Positions 1 through 14,100 of a stretch of 64,000 nt of DNA are shown here, piece by piece (position 1 is the stretch's first letter; the number at the start of each line of letters is the position of its first letter). Origin of the DNA: Patella vulgata (lineage: Eukaryota; Mollusca; Gastropoda; Patellidae); the NCBI RefSeq assembly GCF_932274485.2, contig NC_065883.2, forward strand, positions 75,537,839-75,601,838. Reading direction: 5' to 3'. The notes under the pieces are model-generated. The model saw only the letters and a program-made list of their open reading frames with translations, had not been told where the DNA came from and ran no database searches. The position numbers and the translations under genes are program-made.

Positions 1-33
1 GAAAATATCTGTTTTTCATGTAACGCCCAGGAG

Positions 34-165
34 AGAGAGAGAGAGAGCGAGAGAGAGCGACAGAGAGAGAGAGAGAGAGGGGCGTACCTACTCCTAGTTA
101 CGTATAAGCGGGATATCGAAACCACGTCCCTTCACTCAATGTCGGAACTTATCATCTTAAGCGCC
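34..165 (-). repeat. SINE-B fragment
   Basis: A (GA)n run is followed by a diverged reverse copy of the tRNA-like head of SINE-B (fixed-order words 'actcct', 'cgaaaccacg', 'actcaatg'). Family description is at 14935-15236. Confidence 0.6.
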
Positions 166-289
166 AAGGGGTACGAGTAAGATTTATAACAATGGCAATG
201 AGGCGAGTGTTTTTTGCTGAGCGTCGAAACTATAAACATGAATGTCAAAGAAAATAGTGATTGTCTGCGGTATCGCCCTAGGTGAACGC

Positions 290-880
290 GGACGTTATGC
301 CCCATCTACTGACTGACAGAGGACAATACAGATTCACTCACTCATTGACATAGAATAAAGACTCGCTCACTGACTGACAGCTTAAAGACTCACTCACTGA
401 CTGACAGAGAATAAAGACTCACTCACTAACTGACTGACAGAATGAAGACTCACTCGCTGACTGACAGAGAATAAAGACTCACTCACTGATTGACATACAA
501 AGACTCAATGACTGACAGAATAAAGACTAAATGACTGACTGACTGACAGAATAAAGACTCGCTGACTGGCTGACTGACTGACAAAATAAAGACTAACTCA
601 CAGTCTGACAGAGAATAAAGACTCACTCACTTACTAACAGAATAAAGACTCACCCACTGACTGACAGAGAATAAGACTCACTCACTGACTTACAGAGAAT
701 AAAGACTCACTCACTCACTGACAGTGAATAAAGACTCACTGACTGACAGAGAATAAAGACTAACTCAGTCACTGATTAACAGAGAATAAAGACTCACTTA
801 CTGACTGGCAGAGAATAAAGACTCACCCACTCACTGACAGAGAATAAAGACTCACTCACAGACTAAGAGAGAATAAGGCT
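290..880. repeat. Minisatellite, about 24-30 bp unit
   Basis: About twenty imperfect tandem copies of a unit made of ACTCACTCACTGACTGACAG plus AGAATAAAG. Unit length varies because the inner CTGA/CTCA tetranucleotides expand and contract. No coding potential. Confidence 0.9.
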
Positions 881-1099
881 GTTTATGGAAGTGACCTTGT
901 CACAAGTTTACCCCCATGAATGCATCATCTCATGTCCGATCGCTATCTTCCGCTGTTATAATAGTAAATTGTTATTTACTTGAACATTGCAATGAGAAGA
1001 TTCAACAGCAGAACAACCATTGTAAGCATGTAAATTCCCATCAAGAATGGTGCCATATATCTTCCTACTTCTGATGGACATCGCAGCATAGTGTAGTTA

Positions 1100-2607
1100 T
1101 TATATAATGCCGAATCATTTGTACATGTTGATGTTCCTTAAACAAGACAAAAAACAAGCGGTTGTCATGCAAGATACGCCGACATTTTGCAAGAGATGGA
1201 CAGAGAACAAGCTCAAAAAAAGAAGTGGTTTTTCGTACAATCAAGGCCATAATTCAGGAAGTTACAATCCGATATGCATGAATATTGAAAGGAACATCTT
1301 TGGGTTATAAAAATGTATTTAAAGTTTCATCAAAATCAGATCGAAATTGTGTCCTCTCTCTAGAGGGTCCAAAACCTTGATATACCATATATTTACAATA
1401 TTTGCGTACGAGGGGCAGCCATTTTGTCCGGCACTTTTGGTCCGATTTGTACGAAATTCGGACTCAATCATCATAATGGTGTAACAGTGATATATTCAAA
1501 CGTTTTTTTTTAAATCGGATAAAAATTGTGACATCTTCAGGAATCACATCCTAAAAACGCGACTTTTCGTACAATCAAGGGCCATAATTCAGGAAGTTAT
1601 GATCCAATATGTGCGAATATCGAAAGGAACCGAGATCTTTGGGTTATAAATATGTATTTAAAGTTTCATCAAAATCAGATCAAAATTGTGACCTCTATAG
1701 GGTCCACAACATTGATATACCATATTTTTACGCTATTTGAGAACGAACGGCGGCCATTTTGTCTGTCAATTTTGGGCCGATTTTCACGAAATTCGAACTC
1801 AGCCGCCCTTAGGGTGTAACGGTGATATAATAATACGGTTTTTTTAAATCGGATAAACATTATGACCTGTATAGGGTCCACAGGCTAAAAACGCGATTTT
1901 TCGTACAATCTGGGGGCATAATTCAGGAAGTTACGGTCCGATATGCGCGAATATCGAAAGAAACCACGATCTTTGGGTTATAAACTTACATTTCAAGTTT
2001 CAACAAAATCGGATAAACATTGTGACCTCTATCGGGTCCACAACCTTGATATACCATATTTTTACGCTATTTGAGAATGAACGGCAGCCATTTTGTCTGT
2101 CAATTTTGGGCCGATTTTCACAAAATTCGAACTCAGCTATCCTTAGGGTGTAACGGTGATATAATAATACGTTTTTTTAAATCGGATACAAATTATGACT
2201 TCTATAGGGTCCACAGGCTAAAAACGAGATTTTTCGTACAATCTGGGGGCATAATTCAGGAAGTTACGGTCTGATATGCGCGAATAATGAAAGGAACCGA
2301 GATCTTTGGGTTATAAACTTACATTTTAGGATTCAACCAAATCGGATAAAAAAATTTGACCTCTATAAGGTCCATAAGCTAAAAACGTGATTTTTCGTAC
2401 AAACAGGGGCCATAATCCATGAAGTTTCGATCCGATACATGCCAATATCGAAAGCAGCCGAGATCTTTTGGAGATAAACCTATATTTCAAGTTTCGTCAA
2501 AATCGGATAAGAATTTTGACCTGTAGAGTGTCCACAAACAATCGTGGACGGACGGACGGACAGGGGCGACGACAATATACGTCCACATGAAAATGTGGGC
2601 GTATAAA
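1100..2607 (+). mobile_element. Pearl-like (Helentron-associated) non-autonomous element
   Basis: The core has a period of about 333 bp (the phrase AATTCAGGAAGTTAC recurs near 1251, 1587, 1920 and 2252), each period made of two related halves of about 165 bp. It is followed by a (GGAC)n microsatellite at about 2547-2566 and a conserved 3' end (GGCGACGACAATATACG, then the hairpin CCACAT/ATGTGG) at 2567-2600. Tandem core, ACGG-type microsatellite and fixed 3' motif is the layout described for oyster pearl repeats. The 5' end is not resolved. It lies downstream of the last TRPM exon seen. Confidence 0.7.
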
Positions 2608-2840
2608 AATGATTTGTACTAAATGAATGTGCTTTGAAATAAAGAAAGACAGCAATTCCTACCAAATATAGTTTAAAAAAAGTTTTGTGGTTTTGTAAGT
2701 GAGGATGGAAATGCAATTCAGGTCTTTGAGATAGGTCTTTGAGGCCTTAATAAACTTATTAGACCCAGAGTACTATTTTGGAATAGAGCACATCCACACG
2801 AAAACCTAACTGAATTGAGCTAGGTTTGACCTCTTATGTT

Positions 2841-2971
2841 CTGCATCGACTGGCCCAATGAAGACAGGCGTACGCCATACAATGCGCTATGAGGTAATTG
2901 TTACCGGGTGAACTTTTTTGGCACTGCTGTATCGAACACGGGACCTCAAGAATAGCGAGCCAACGCCTTAC
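2841..2971 (-). repeat. SINE-A fragment, diverged
   Basis: Reverse copy with 'gcgctatgag' and the tRNA-like head 'gagccaacgcctta'. It abuts a SINE-B piece. Family described at 21066-21435. Confidence 0.7.
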
Positions 2972-3190
2972 CTCGTGGGATTTCTCCGGCTTCCCCAGTT
3001 TCCTCCGACACAAACTATGTCATTTCGGGACTAACATATGGTTCAATTTTTTTTCAATAATTCTCTTGCGCGTAGGGATCTTTAGCAGTGGGAGGAAACC
3101 GGAGGACCCGGAGAAAAGGCGACAGGCGACCCTACTCCTTGTCAGGTACAATCGGGGAATCGAAAACACGCCAGTTGACTCAATGATAGA
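2972..3190 (-). repeat. SINE-B, rearranged
   Basis: The first 36 bases (CCTCGTGGGATTTCTCC...) are in plus orientation, then the copy switches to minus orientation at GACACAAACTATGTC. This is an internal inversion or two fragments joined. It ends about 16 bp from TRPM exon 18. Confidence 0.75.
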
Positions 3191-3206
3191 AATTATAAAT
3201 GAATAC

Positions 3207-3639
3207 CTTCTATATCTTCTAGAGGGAGTTCACCATACACTTGCCAGTATGCCTTCCGTGGCAGATGGTATAATAGTTCCCATGATAGTTCTGTGTTTGG
3301 ATATAATATAGCCTCCGATGCTAATGAGTAAGCTAAGATAAAAAACGCTATGATCCATATGAAGGGAATTAGATCTTTACATACCATCGAAATGATCATC
3401 TGTATTTTAGGTCCCAGACTTTTTTTTACAATAGATATATGTAATAAGCGAAAGTAGAACAAAATAAGATTCAGACACAAAACCACCCGAGCAGCTTCAA
3501 AGGTAATGGCATCAGGGATGGTACGGAGTATTATTCCAATTATGAAAAAAACAATGGTGAATATATCAAGTTTGTTCCACCAATCACTCCAATAAGTTTT
3601 GATCTTCAGTCTTACAGTATCGGTGTCACTATTATACAT
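3207..3639 (-). CDS. TRPM exon 18: S3-S5 and pore loop
   Basis: Acceptor after GGTTTCTTCAG, donor GAAG|GTATTC, 433 nt. Reads DWWNKLD before S3 (IFTIVFFIIGIILRTI), then ARVVLCLNLILFYFRLLHI (S4 region), LGPKIQMI, S5 (IPFIWIIAFFILAYSLASEA), and the pore segment ending YWQVYGELPLEDIEG. The DWWNKLD, LGPKI and EAILYPN blocks are typical of TRPM. A Glu in the selectivity-filter position would fit divalent permeability (inference). It ends in phase 1, and the S6 exon is not in the remaining 3.2 kb. Confidence 0.95.
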
Positions 3640-6600
3640 CTGAAGAAACCAAATCACAAAAAGAACCAAAACAGTTTTACAATTTACAATTTAATATTCT
3701 ATAGCAATAACATGTAAAGAATAAACAATTTGTTTCTCTATAAGTGGTAACATGTCTTGTTTACAACAGTAGTATATAGGGCACTGAGGAATAACCTTGA
3801 CCTTCGTTGACCTGGTTAGTGATTGTCTGCTATGTTTCGAAAGTTTGTTGATTCGACAAAAGAATCGTTATCCACATTAGTCATTTTCATCAATAGGAAA
3901 TTTCACCAAATCATTTCGGAAATCTAAAACAAATTGTTGAATTTCGGGTGGGCAGAGAAACTGACGGGGTGTATGCGTATGGTGTTCTATTGCAGCCATT
4001 TCCCGCGTTGCGAGTCGCCTTCACGCGATCACTATACCGATATCCTCCATCAGGATTTAACGTTCATTTACCCCCGTCTGACCTGGGTGGCGCCCTTACT
4101 GCGCTGCTACGGTGACGGAAAATGGTCTCAGAGCGCGACAACATGACCATAAGCGTGGTAAAAGCGTGGTGTAAACGCCAGGTATCGTGCCATGGTCGCT
4201 ATGGTCTCCAGATATGGTCGCTAATGATCGCCGAGTCACGGCGTTTTTTTAGCATGTTCACAGCAAACGCCAAGGTTATGCGATCTGGTCTGGAAAGCTA
4301 TGAGAACTCGACTTTTTTCAAGCCTGCAATTGTTTGGGACATTGTCTCGCGTTGTGTTCACGTTTGCCTACGTCCTTGTGTATGTTCTGTACGGTCGTAG
4401 AAGCGCAGTAAAAACGCCACCCTAGTCTGACGTGGGCATTACAGATATGGCGGATGGTCTGATCGTGTCTAATTAATTCCTACCTGACGGAATTCCTCAC
4501 ATGCTATTGTGAACACCCAAAAACAAACGACGCCCTCAACAAAAGAAAAGGTGGGGCTAAACTTCACCAGCATGAGGTAACTGTGAAGAATCAGGAATAT
4601 CAAATAGGATAGCTGAAGAAAAAGAATAATATTAAAGGAGCTTGGTCGTCGTAGTGAGCTGTTTGTATAATCTTGACGTATATTAGGAATTCTTATGCTG
4701 GGGTGCAGAGCACTCTCGCGATATTTATTCATTATCTAAGGAGCTTTAATCTATACGCAATATAAATACTAAATATTTGACGTCGAACTGGGTTTATTAA
4801 CGAATGAACATTAAAAACTCATCTATTTACCACTGTGTTTTAGTTGGAGTGGATCAGGATTTGTGTGTAAATAGTGACCATTGAGTACATAGTACGCGCC
4901 GAGAGCATGGAAATGGAAATGGAACGTCCTACTGTTCTGCTCCTAACCTGGGCAAATGAAGACGGGCATACGCCATACAGTGTGCTATGAGGGAAATTTT
5001 GCCCGGGCAGCGGCACTATCGCTTACTCTTATATCGAATTCCAACTGCCAAGGGATCTTTTACGTGCATTCCACGGGACTTCGGTTTTTCGTCTCATCCG
5101 AAGGACTAGACAGCTGTCCTTGTCAGGCCCTCCGTCCTGCATCACTGACAAGGGGGAACCACGCCGGAAGCGCCTAGAGCATGCATTTGTGGACGAATTG
5201 GCGCTTTACAAATATACATTATTATTATTATTACTATTATTATGTACTATAACATTGGAAAAAACGTCTTTAATTATTTCAGTGTTAATCACGGTGATGA
5301 AATATTGATGATGAAAGGTGCTTGATTCGAAACAAGTAAATATTATCGATTCAGATCAATTTAATACTATATAATAATAATAGTGTGTATTTATAATGCG
5401 CACATTCCATTCGTGTATGCTCATGGCGCAATTGTCAGCTCTTCACTTATACATGTAATTGAAGAAGTTAGTATGATAGAGTAAATAAGTATGTCTTTAA
5501 TTGTGACTTGAAAGATTTCAAGCTCTTGGAATTCTTAATTCCTAAAGGAAGAGAGTTCCACAGGGTTGGTACTATGTACGAGAAAGCTCTGTGTCCAAAT
5601 GATTGAAATGAAATGATCTGAGTGGATACGCCATACTGTGTGCTATGAGCGAAAGTTTTCCAGAACAGTGACATTATATGTCCTACTCTAATATCGAATT
5701 CTAACTGTCAAGGGTTATTTTACGTGCAGGGCAATGTGTACACGGGATCGCGGTTTTTCGTCCCATCCGAACAATTATTCATTGTTCCTTGCCAGACCCT
5801 CCGCCCTATACCATTGACAAGGGGGAATCACGTCGGAAAATTCCGATGAACTGTCTCAGCCAACACCGGGATCGAACATGGGACCCCCAGGTTAGCGAGC
5901 CACCGTGGCTCCACAATATTTACAAATGTTACCAGAGCACTAGTTTGGGTAATAAAAACAATGAATCCATCAACGACGCTTAGATTTCATCAATGTTAAA
6001 TGTATCTGCGTTATTAATAGCATGCAAGAGAGAGAGAAATGGGGTTTAACGTCCACACGACATAAACTAGGTCATTTCGGGACTAACATATGGTTTAATT
6101 TTATTTACATAATTCGCTTGTGCGTAGGGGTCTTTAGCAGTGGGAGGAAACCGGAGGACCCGGAGAAAACCCACGAGGTTGGAATAGTATGCAAAATAGG
6201 GAATTTATTTTTATAAAGTTGTGACATAACTCACCACATAAAATCCAAACTTAACTACCGGGGATTCATAAAATTTCACCACATTTTCTCTCAACTTTAT
6301 ATCAGTACTGACAGCTTTAATACCAACTGTTGAATACCATATCTAAAATAATTAACGCCAACATAATAATATAATTTTTGCCTGAACAGCGGCACTGCGG
6401 TCTACTCGTGTTTCTAATTCCATCCGTACTCTACGTGCACACGAACCGAGATTATTTTACGTCCACGTGAACCGGGATTATTTTACGCCCACGCGAACAG
6501 GGTTATTTTACTTTCAAGCTAATGTGTACAAGGGTTCTAGGTTTTTCATCCCATCCGAATGACTAGACAATGGCAAGGGGGAACCACTCATGTTTACTGT

Positions 6601-8120
6601 CTCAACAGTAGAACACAAACGTAATTACATCCCAAGACAGATTGCGATCCCGCAAAAGAAATCAACATATAAAAACTAAATTTTATTTTTGGTCTAAATC
6701 CAAGAGTTCGAGTCACTTTAAGCAATAAACTGAAGTCAAGAAAATTAATTATAAGATACATACCACATGCGGCACACTTGATAATTCAATCTTTCCAAGC
6801 CAGAAATAATCCATCACTTCCTGAAAGGCTGTGTGGGACATAAATACTCTGTTCTTTGTTTTTGAGGCCAAACTTAAACAGGATGTGTCATTCCATTTGT
6901 CAAGTTTTTCAACAAGGATCTCAAACGACGCTTTTTCCTCTTTTTCCCCTTTTACCACATAGGCCTTATTCATCATGTCCATGGCCAACTTTTCAAAAAC
7001 CCTTTGCATATAAAAATAAAAATTAAAAGAACCCTAACAAAACAAGCATAAGCAGTATATTATCTGGAACACCAGGGTGATATTTAAAATGCTCACTAAA
7101 AATAAATATATGTAATACTAAATAACCAAAGTATCTGGGTAAACAAGGGCATCGATATCTCTGCGATGGCTTGGCCTATTTTTTTCAAATTCTGCTCTCG
7201 GTCTAATCTGAACATTCCAATCACGTCTACCATCGAACGGGAGTTTTAGGTTTGCTAATTAAAGCGAGAATTTCAAATTTTCTAAGAAAGTCAAAACATA
7301 ATTATTTCTATGTCTTTTGCTCAATAGGTTATCAAATCACTATTATACGATCATGGGCATTATTTCCCACCCTTAAAAATCTATGACACAGGAAATAACA
7401 ACACAATTACCTCCCCTGTTTTGCTATTGACAACATGAGGCAGCCATTTTCCAACGTTGGAATTTGAAGTTAAAAATGATATTTTTGCCAATTTCTCAGC
7501 TGGCAATAGCGAATTATAGGATTAATAGGATTATTCTTTAACAATGTAGGACTGTTTATGGATACCATCTATTTTAAGGCTTTATTTTAATACATTTTAA
7601 AAATATAACTTTAAAATTTGCAATTGCAACTTTAAGGGACTTATGACCCTTTAATATATGTAATCATTGAAACATATTATCAAGATAGTACTTCTGTTTT
7701 TTAGGAACCAAAAATTATAAAAGCATATATTCTATCCTTACACTAACCTAAACGATATATTTGTAAATATTAAATTACAGAAGTCATTATCCCTTCAAAT
7801 AGTTAATTTGATATACATTCGAACCTTTGTGTAACTGATGTAATCGTAATGGTGATATTTTTGGATTTGCCAAAGACATGTCAGCATACTTTTATCATAT
7901 TTTACATGGAAACCATAGACACAGAACATAAGCCACGTCCCGAAAGAGAATAGTTATTCCGTCCTAATCGTGGATAACGCACATCGGAATGGACAACATA
8001 TATTGAAATGGAAAGAGGTGATAACCCAGATTTGTCGTACAGTAAACATCCGGTTTTGAACACACCCTGCTAAAAGACATTGGATGGAATGCTGTAATTA
8101 GTACTTGGGACTTTACAGGG

Positions 8121-8151
<31 letters not shown>

Positions 8152-11100
8152 ACAAATTTGGACGAGAGATTGAGACCCCGAGTTTGACGTTCTTGCTATA
8201 ATAGTTAGATAATGTAAAATGAATATATTGAAAATATAGCGTAGCAATGGTATTGGTACCTGACAACCGAGACTTGGCCTCGAATGTCTATTTTATCGTT
8301 AAATTATACAATCTTGCAGTGTTTAAATCCATTTATATTTTCGTCCATCCGATAGTCTAAAGAGTTGATTAAAGGCTTGGCATATTTAATAATAATTTAT
8401 ATAACATTTGAAGCCAAAATAAACACCCGCAATAACCAGGTTTGGATCTTACATAATACATCTTAAATATAATATCAATTAAAAAAAATGTTACTTGATA
8501 TTATTTTTGAGAATCTGTAACTGTTCTGGCTGTTTTAAATTCTTTGTAGTTATAACGGTTTGAAATAAACCAATGGCAAATAAAGCAGCCGCTGTAGGTT
8601 CCTAGATCAATATAAAATAAAACGTATATTTGAAAACTAATATTCAAAATAGTCATCATTGACATTAATAACTTGAAACTTTGTGTGAGAGTTGAAATGT
8701 GGAATTCCAAATTAAAGAAGTTAAGGTAGCTAAGTCTCTAACTCAACATCACCCAACGTCTTACAAATCAACATTGATGTTGTGATCTTACCAGGAAAAG
8801 ATGGGCTTCTGATATCCAATATTTAAGACAAAATAAACATGTTACCATTGGTAAACGAATCGTGTACCATAGTGCGTTTCAGTGTCATTTGTAGCAAGGG
8901 GCTCGAAAAACGAGGCTAGACATATTCCACATCTCATGTCAAACGGTGACACTATATCTTATCCGGAGAGCATACGCAATAGATTGGATTAACCAGACGC
9001 ATGCCGTATTTCGATGGGGAACACTGATTTGAAATTAGAGTCAAAACGGAAACAATTGAATGTAAATCAGTTTATATACAATATAATTACATTATTATAT
9101 GTGTTGCGACCCATTTGGGTCAATTTCTAGGTCCCAAATATTAGCGATTTAGCTCCTTTAAATTTTGGATATAGTGTATAGAATGTACATATCTATAACA
9201 CATCTTTTCTTGTCAGTAACTTTTTTTCAATACTTTGGTCGTTATTGACAAAGGAAAGACTAGTTGATGATAACATGCAGTAGGACCCAGTTTGTTAAGT
9301 ATTCAGTAATATAATTTTTCTGTGGATTGTTGAAATGTGTTTGTCCGTGCATCTGTACGTCACCCCTTTTGTAACACAATAATTCTGTTTCTAATTGATG
9401 TAGAATGTTCAGACTTGGAGTTGGTGAAATGTTAAGCAATTTGATTTGTCGATAACTTTGATTCTAAATTAGTAACCGAGATTATTCTTATATCAAAAGC
9501 TTGACTAGGTTCAATAAAATGGTGAAATGTTAAGCAATTTGATTTGTCGATAACTTTGATTCTAAATTAGTAACCGAGATTATTCTTATATCAAAAGCTT
9601 GACTAGGTTCAAAAAAGAACATTTTCTGCTCAGGTTAAGCAGAGTGATGTGCAATTTAATTGCCATTGTTAGATGTTTTATACACACATTCTTATATAGA
9701 GTGTCTTAGGAGGATCACGGTGGCTAAGTGGGTAAGACACTGGCTCGCTAGCCTGGAGGTCGGGTGTTTGATCCCTGCATTGGCCGAGAAAGTTCATCCA
9801 GATTTTCCGGCATGTAGGTCCCAAATATTAGCGATTAAGCTCCTTTAAGAATACTTATTTCCTTATGAAGTGTATTAATTACTTAACACTGAAACACAAA
9901 TAATTTAATCATATTATAATTGATAAGTGTAACAATATTGTCGTTGCGACATTGTTTGATTTGTATTCTCCGATGTCGCTATATGAGTTATGGTATGAGT
10001 TTATTTTGAAACGCAAATTAAATTGTTTATGAAATATTGTGACAATAACTGGACAGGATTTATAATTTGATAAATACTTATGTTTTATTTGTCTTCTCCA
10101 TTATGGAAGACTAAACAGCTCTGTATGCATAGTTCTTAATTCTTAGTTCTTAATTCATAGTCCTTAATTCTTATTCTTCATTTGTTGTCGTATTTCGATA
10201 TTTGTACACTAAAATTAACATTTGTATCTTAAAATCAATATTTGTTTTACAAATCAGATATTTGTCATATCAGATTTGTAAAATGTATTTTTGTTTAATT
10301 TTAATTGTATTTTAATATAAAGATACAATTTATTTTAGTAAATCCAAAAAAGATAACCTACATTTTATCATAGACATACAACGAAAAACAAATCTCGAAC
10401 AACAAATTTCCAAATAAAAATCTCTTAATACAAATCTTGCAAACATATCTACAAAAACGTTTCTCGAAATTCATCGAAATGGAACAATATGACGACACAA
10501 GCCGAAAAAGAACCTGACATAAAATAAGTCATCATAAAGGAGAATCGAGCAAGTATATATACAATAAGAAAATTCGCTCGATGACCGTGACTTTAGTGAA
10601 ATCACGTGCGTGTTATGTTTATATATATCTAGCATAAAATAAAATAAATTGAAAGTAGTCTATATCTAGTAAGGAGGTTATTTTTGGAAAGCGACATATT
10701 TCTTTAGACAAACGAAAGGGGACTTTTTCTCCTCTAAATCATGTAATCATGAATGTGCTAGTAAAATAACTAATACTCGTATATTCAAAGAGCGATAGAC
10801 AAATACTTTCCGGTGAAGCATTACACGATAACTGGAATTTCGTATTAAGACGCGTATTTTGACCTTTAAATACCACCACCACCCACTAAACAGGGTTCAG
10901 ACGATCCAAATTATATCTGCTTTAACAAGGTATATAAATATTAAATATGCCAGAAAATATTTGACAATTTTGAAAACGTATTTGTACCATCATAAACGTC
11001 CACATTCATAAAAAGTTTCGCCCCCGCCCTGTGAAAAAATTGATGACTATAAAAGTCCCCTAGATATACATTGTCTGTCAATTTTACAGCACCCCTGAGA

Positions 11101-14100
11101 ACACTCCCCGTCCCCTCAATGTTCTGAGCTAGTTACGACCCTGTGGCATATATATTCCTTATAGCCTAAGACCGGCATCTATTGATTTTGGTGCATGTAC
11201 TGACCCCCAGGGGCAGAGCCACGCCCAATATTTGGGCTAAGCGTATACAGGCTGCAATTCTGAATGTATCAGCATGGAAGTTGGTATATTTCTTCCGTAT
11301 AGCCTAACTAGAGCGCAAACTATTGATTTTGGTGCATGTCACAGGGAAAGAGCCACGCCCTGAACCCCAGGCCCTCCGTCCTACGCCACTGAAGGGCCTG
11401 ACAAGGAGGGCTGTCTAGTCGTTCGGACGGGATAAAAAAAAGTGGCGTGCACGTAAAAGATCCCCTGACAGTTGGAATTCGAAATAAGAGTAGGTCGTAG
11501 TGCCGCTGTCCAGGCAAAATCTCCCTGATTTCATTTCATTTCCTACACCACAGACAATAAGGGAAGACCACGGCAGAAAATCCTGGTGAACTTTATCGGC
11601 CAGCCCCGGACCGAACACGGGGGCACGTCTTACTCAGCGCGCCTACCTGTAGTGTTCGTGGGAAATATATGCGAGTGAAATAGATGGTACATTATGGCGG
11701 GATGCTTATGATTCGCATTTTACCGCAGGAGTTTCAAATATTCGTATGGTTTTCCAATCTCTCTCATGATGCATTTCGCATTTTGATAAAAAAACACCTC
11801 TGTAATCTCTAGTGTTGTTTACCACGATCCCCGGTTGTACGTGACAAGGAGTAGGGTCGCCTGTCCAACCTCGTGGGTTTTCTCCGGGTCCTCCGGTTTC
11901 CTCCCACTGCTAAAGACCCCTATGCGCAAGCGAATTATTGAAATAAAATTAAACCATATGTTAGTCCCGAAATGACCTAGTTTGTGTCGAGTGGACGTTA
12001 AACCCCATTTCTCTCTCTCTCTCTCTCTGTTTACCACGAACGTTCCACAGAATGTGAGACATCCAAAATATGAAATTCACACAAACTGCTTCTAAGACAT
12101 CTTATCTTAAAAGATACAGAGTACTAATATACAAACTTTGAGTTCTTTCCAGAGAATTTTGGCCAGATCCATATTCTCGACCATCAAACACCAAACAAAT
12201 AAATGTTCCAAGGAGATATTCTTATTTTCATCTGTATCATCAATTGACGCCTGTTTATTTTTATCTGGTGTCCCTTTGGCTGTAATAATAAATACAGAAA
12301 AGATGGAGAGGGCCCCATGCCTGGCTAAAACGTTTTGGTTTCTTTGCTACGCCTTCCGGTTATAGACTCCTAGAGAAATGAAGGCAAGAAGGAAAGAAAT
12401 TTCCTCCTTCGCGGCTTCGTTTCTATATGAGTTAACAGCTTGAAGTCAAGACGGCAAGAAATGAACAAGGCGAGTCTAAGAATTGACTCGACTTCTTGGC
12501 TTCGCACTGATTATTTCTTGCCTTCTTGACTTCGAGCTGTTACACGTAGCGAAGCGAAGGTAAGAAGAAATGAGATTAGGACCAATTGTCGCGGCTTCTT
12601 GGCTTCGCCTTCGCACCTCGTTGACATGAAGGAGCGAGAGGGTACTGTGCAAGAATCTGTAAATGCAGAACACAAAGATTAGAAAAAAATGTAATTTTGT
12701 TACCTCATCACAACTGAGATAACAGTTGGCCAAACAATGGGCCTATATGGACTCAGAATAGCAATTATTGCCCATTGACTTCAATGTTAAATTGCTGTAA
12801 CATCACAGGCTGTAGCTTTTTGCCCAACATTCCGTTGATTCCAATCTTTATAGGCACATAGGGGACCGCATTTAGAATCGTCTCATCATAATTTTGTAGG
12901 GGGTTGACCATTTAGATCTTTTGCTACGAGGATTTGATTTTGACTGGACTGAAAATCTCACTTCCGACACAATGATTGCTCTGCAGAAAGACACTTTACA
13001 CCCAATATCCCTTCGCTGTGATATCATCAGTATTACCCAAAATTGCTATGAAATTGCAAATTTGATCCTTTTTCTCCAATTCTAGACCAACCCAAAAATC
13101 AACCCAAAAATGCAGGAAAAGGGAGAGAAAACAATTAAGGGGAAAATTGTCTATTAATAACTCGCACTACATTCGTAAGGGGAAATAATTACTAGTCCAT
13201 ATATGGCCTGAGTTGGACCAAACAGATCAGTACGATCGCAGACACATTGTAACACAACCGTTACACTGTTTGCAAAATGGTACCAAAAGAAAGGGGACAT
13301 ACTTTTTATATGTGATCATCAATAACATTATAAACAATCGTTTGTAATTTAACTTACATGTGTCCAGGCTTTTCTTCCAAAAGAGTTTAATCATTTCATG
13401 ATCACCTGCTCCCTCCCGAATGGAATCTACGTCTAGTAAAAAGGTATACCCAAAACTTTTAAGTTTTTTAAAAAAGGAGTGTTCCATCAAGGGCTTTAGC
13501 TGAAAAGCAATAACTAGATAGGTTAAATATCGGTAATGAAATGAAATTTAATGACCTATTTTTCTTCTTCGACTAGGCTAATGAAGAAGCAAATACGATA
13601 TTTAGTGTGCTATGAGGTAAACTGTGGCCTACTCTTATCCCGAAACTCAACTGTCAAGTGTTCTTTTACGTGCACGGCAAAATGTACACGGAACTCATGT
13701 ATTTCGTCCCATCCGAACGACTATGCGTTGTCCCTTGCCAGGCCGTTGAATCCATTGAATCAACATTCATTTAAGTTATCATTACTCACTGTATTGTATT
13801 TATCTACATACATCGTTAGTAGATCATCTTTAGTGAAAAAGTCATTTAATTCTAAACCATTGTCTATCAATAATTCAACAAAATCAACATTCTCCTGTAT
13901 CAGGGCCGTAAGTACCACACTTTTTGTTTTGATATCCTAGAAATAGATGCATAAATATAACTAAAATCTAAAAAATTTCTTTTATTGACGATATTTTTGT
14001 CGACAATTGGCACGAAACCGTATTCCTACAACTGCTCTAATATTATCACCTATTGACAAGGCAGCACTATTTAGCCTCCTTCTCCGTTAATGTAGCATAT

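Noticed and set aside
290-880. CRISPR-like or promoter-like array
   Set aside because: A simple minisatellite with variable unit length and no spacers.
2480-2716. Minus-strand open frame as the missing TRPM S6 exon
   Set aside because: It contains a hydrophobic run (LYLVGIAVFLYF) but none of the S6 motif (LL.NLLIA.FN) and overlaps the pearl 3' end.
6620-6763. Candidate S1 exon of TRPM on the minus strand
   Set aside because: After a possible acceptor (TTGACTTCAG) one frame is open and somewhat hydrophobic, but it is out of phase with exon 15 and lacks any TRPM S1 pattern.
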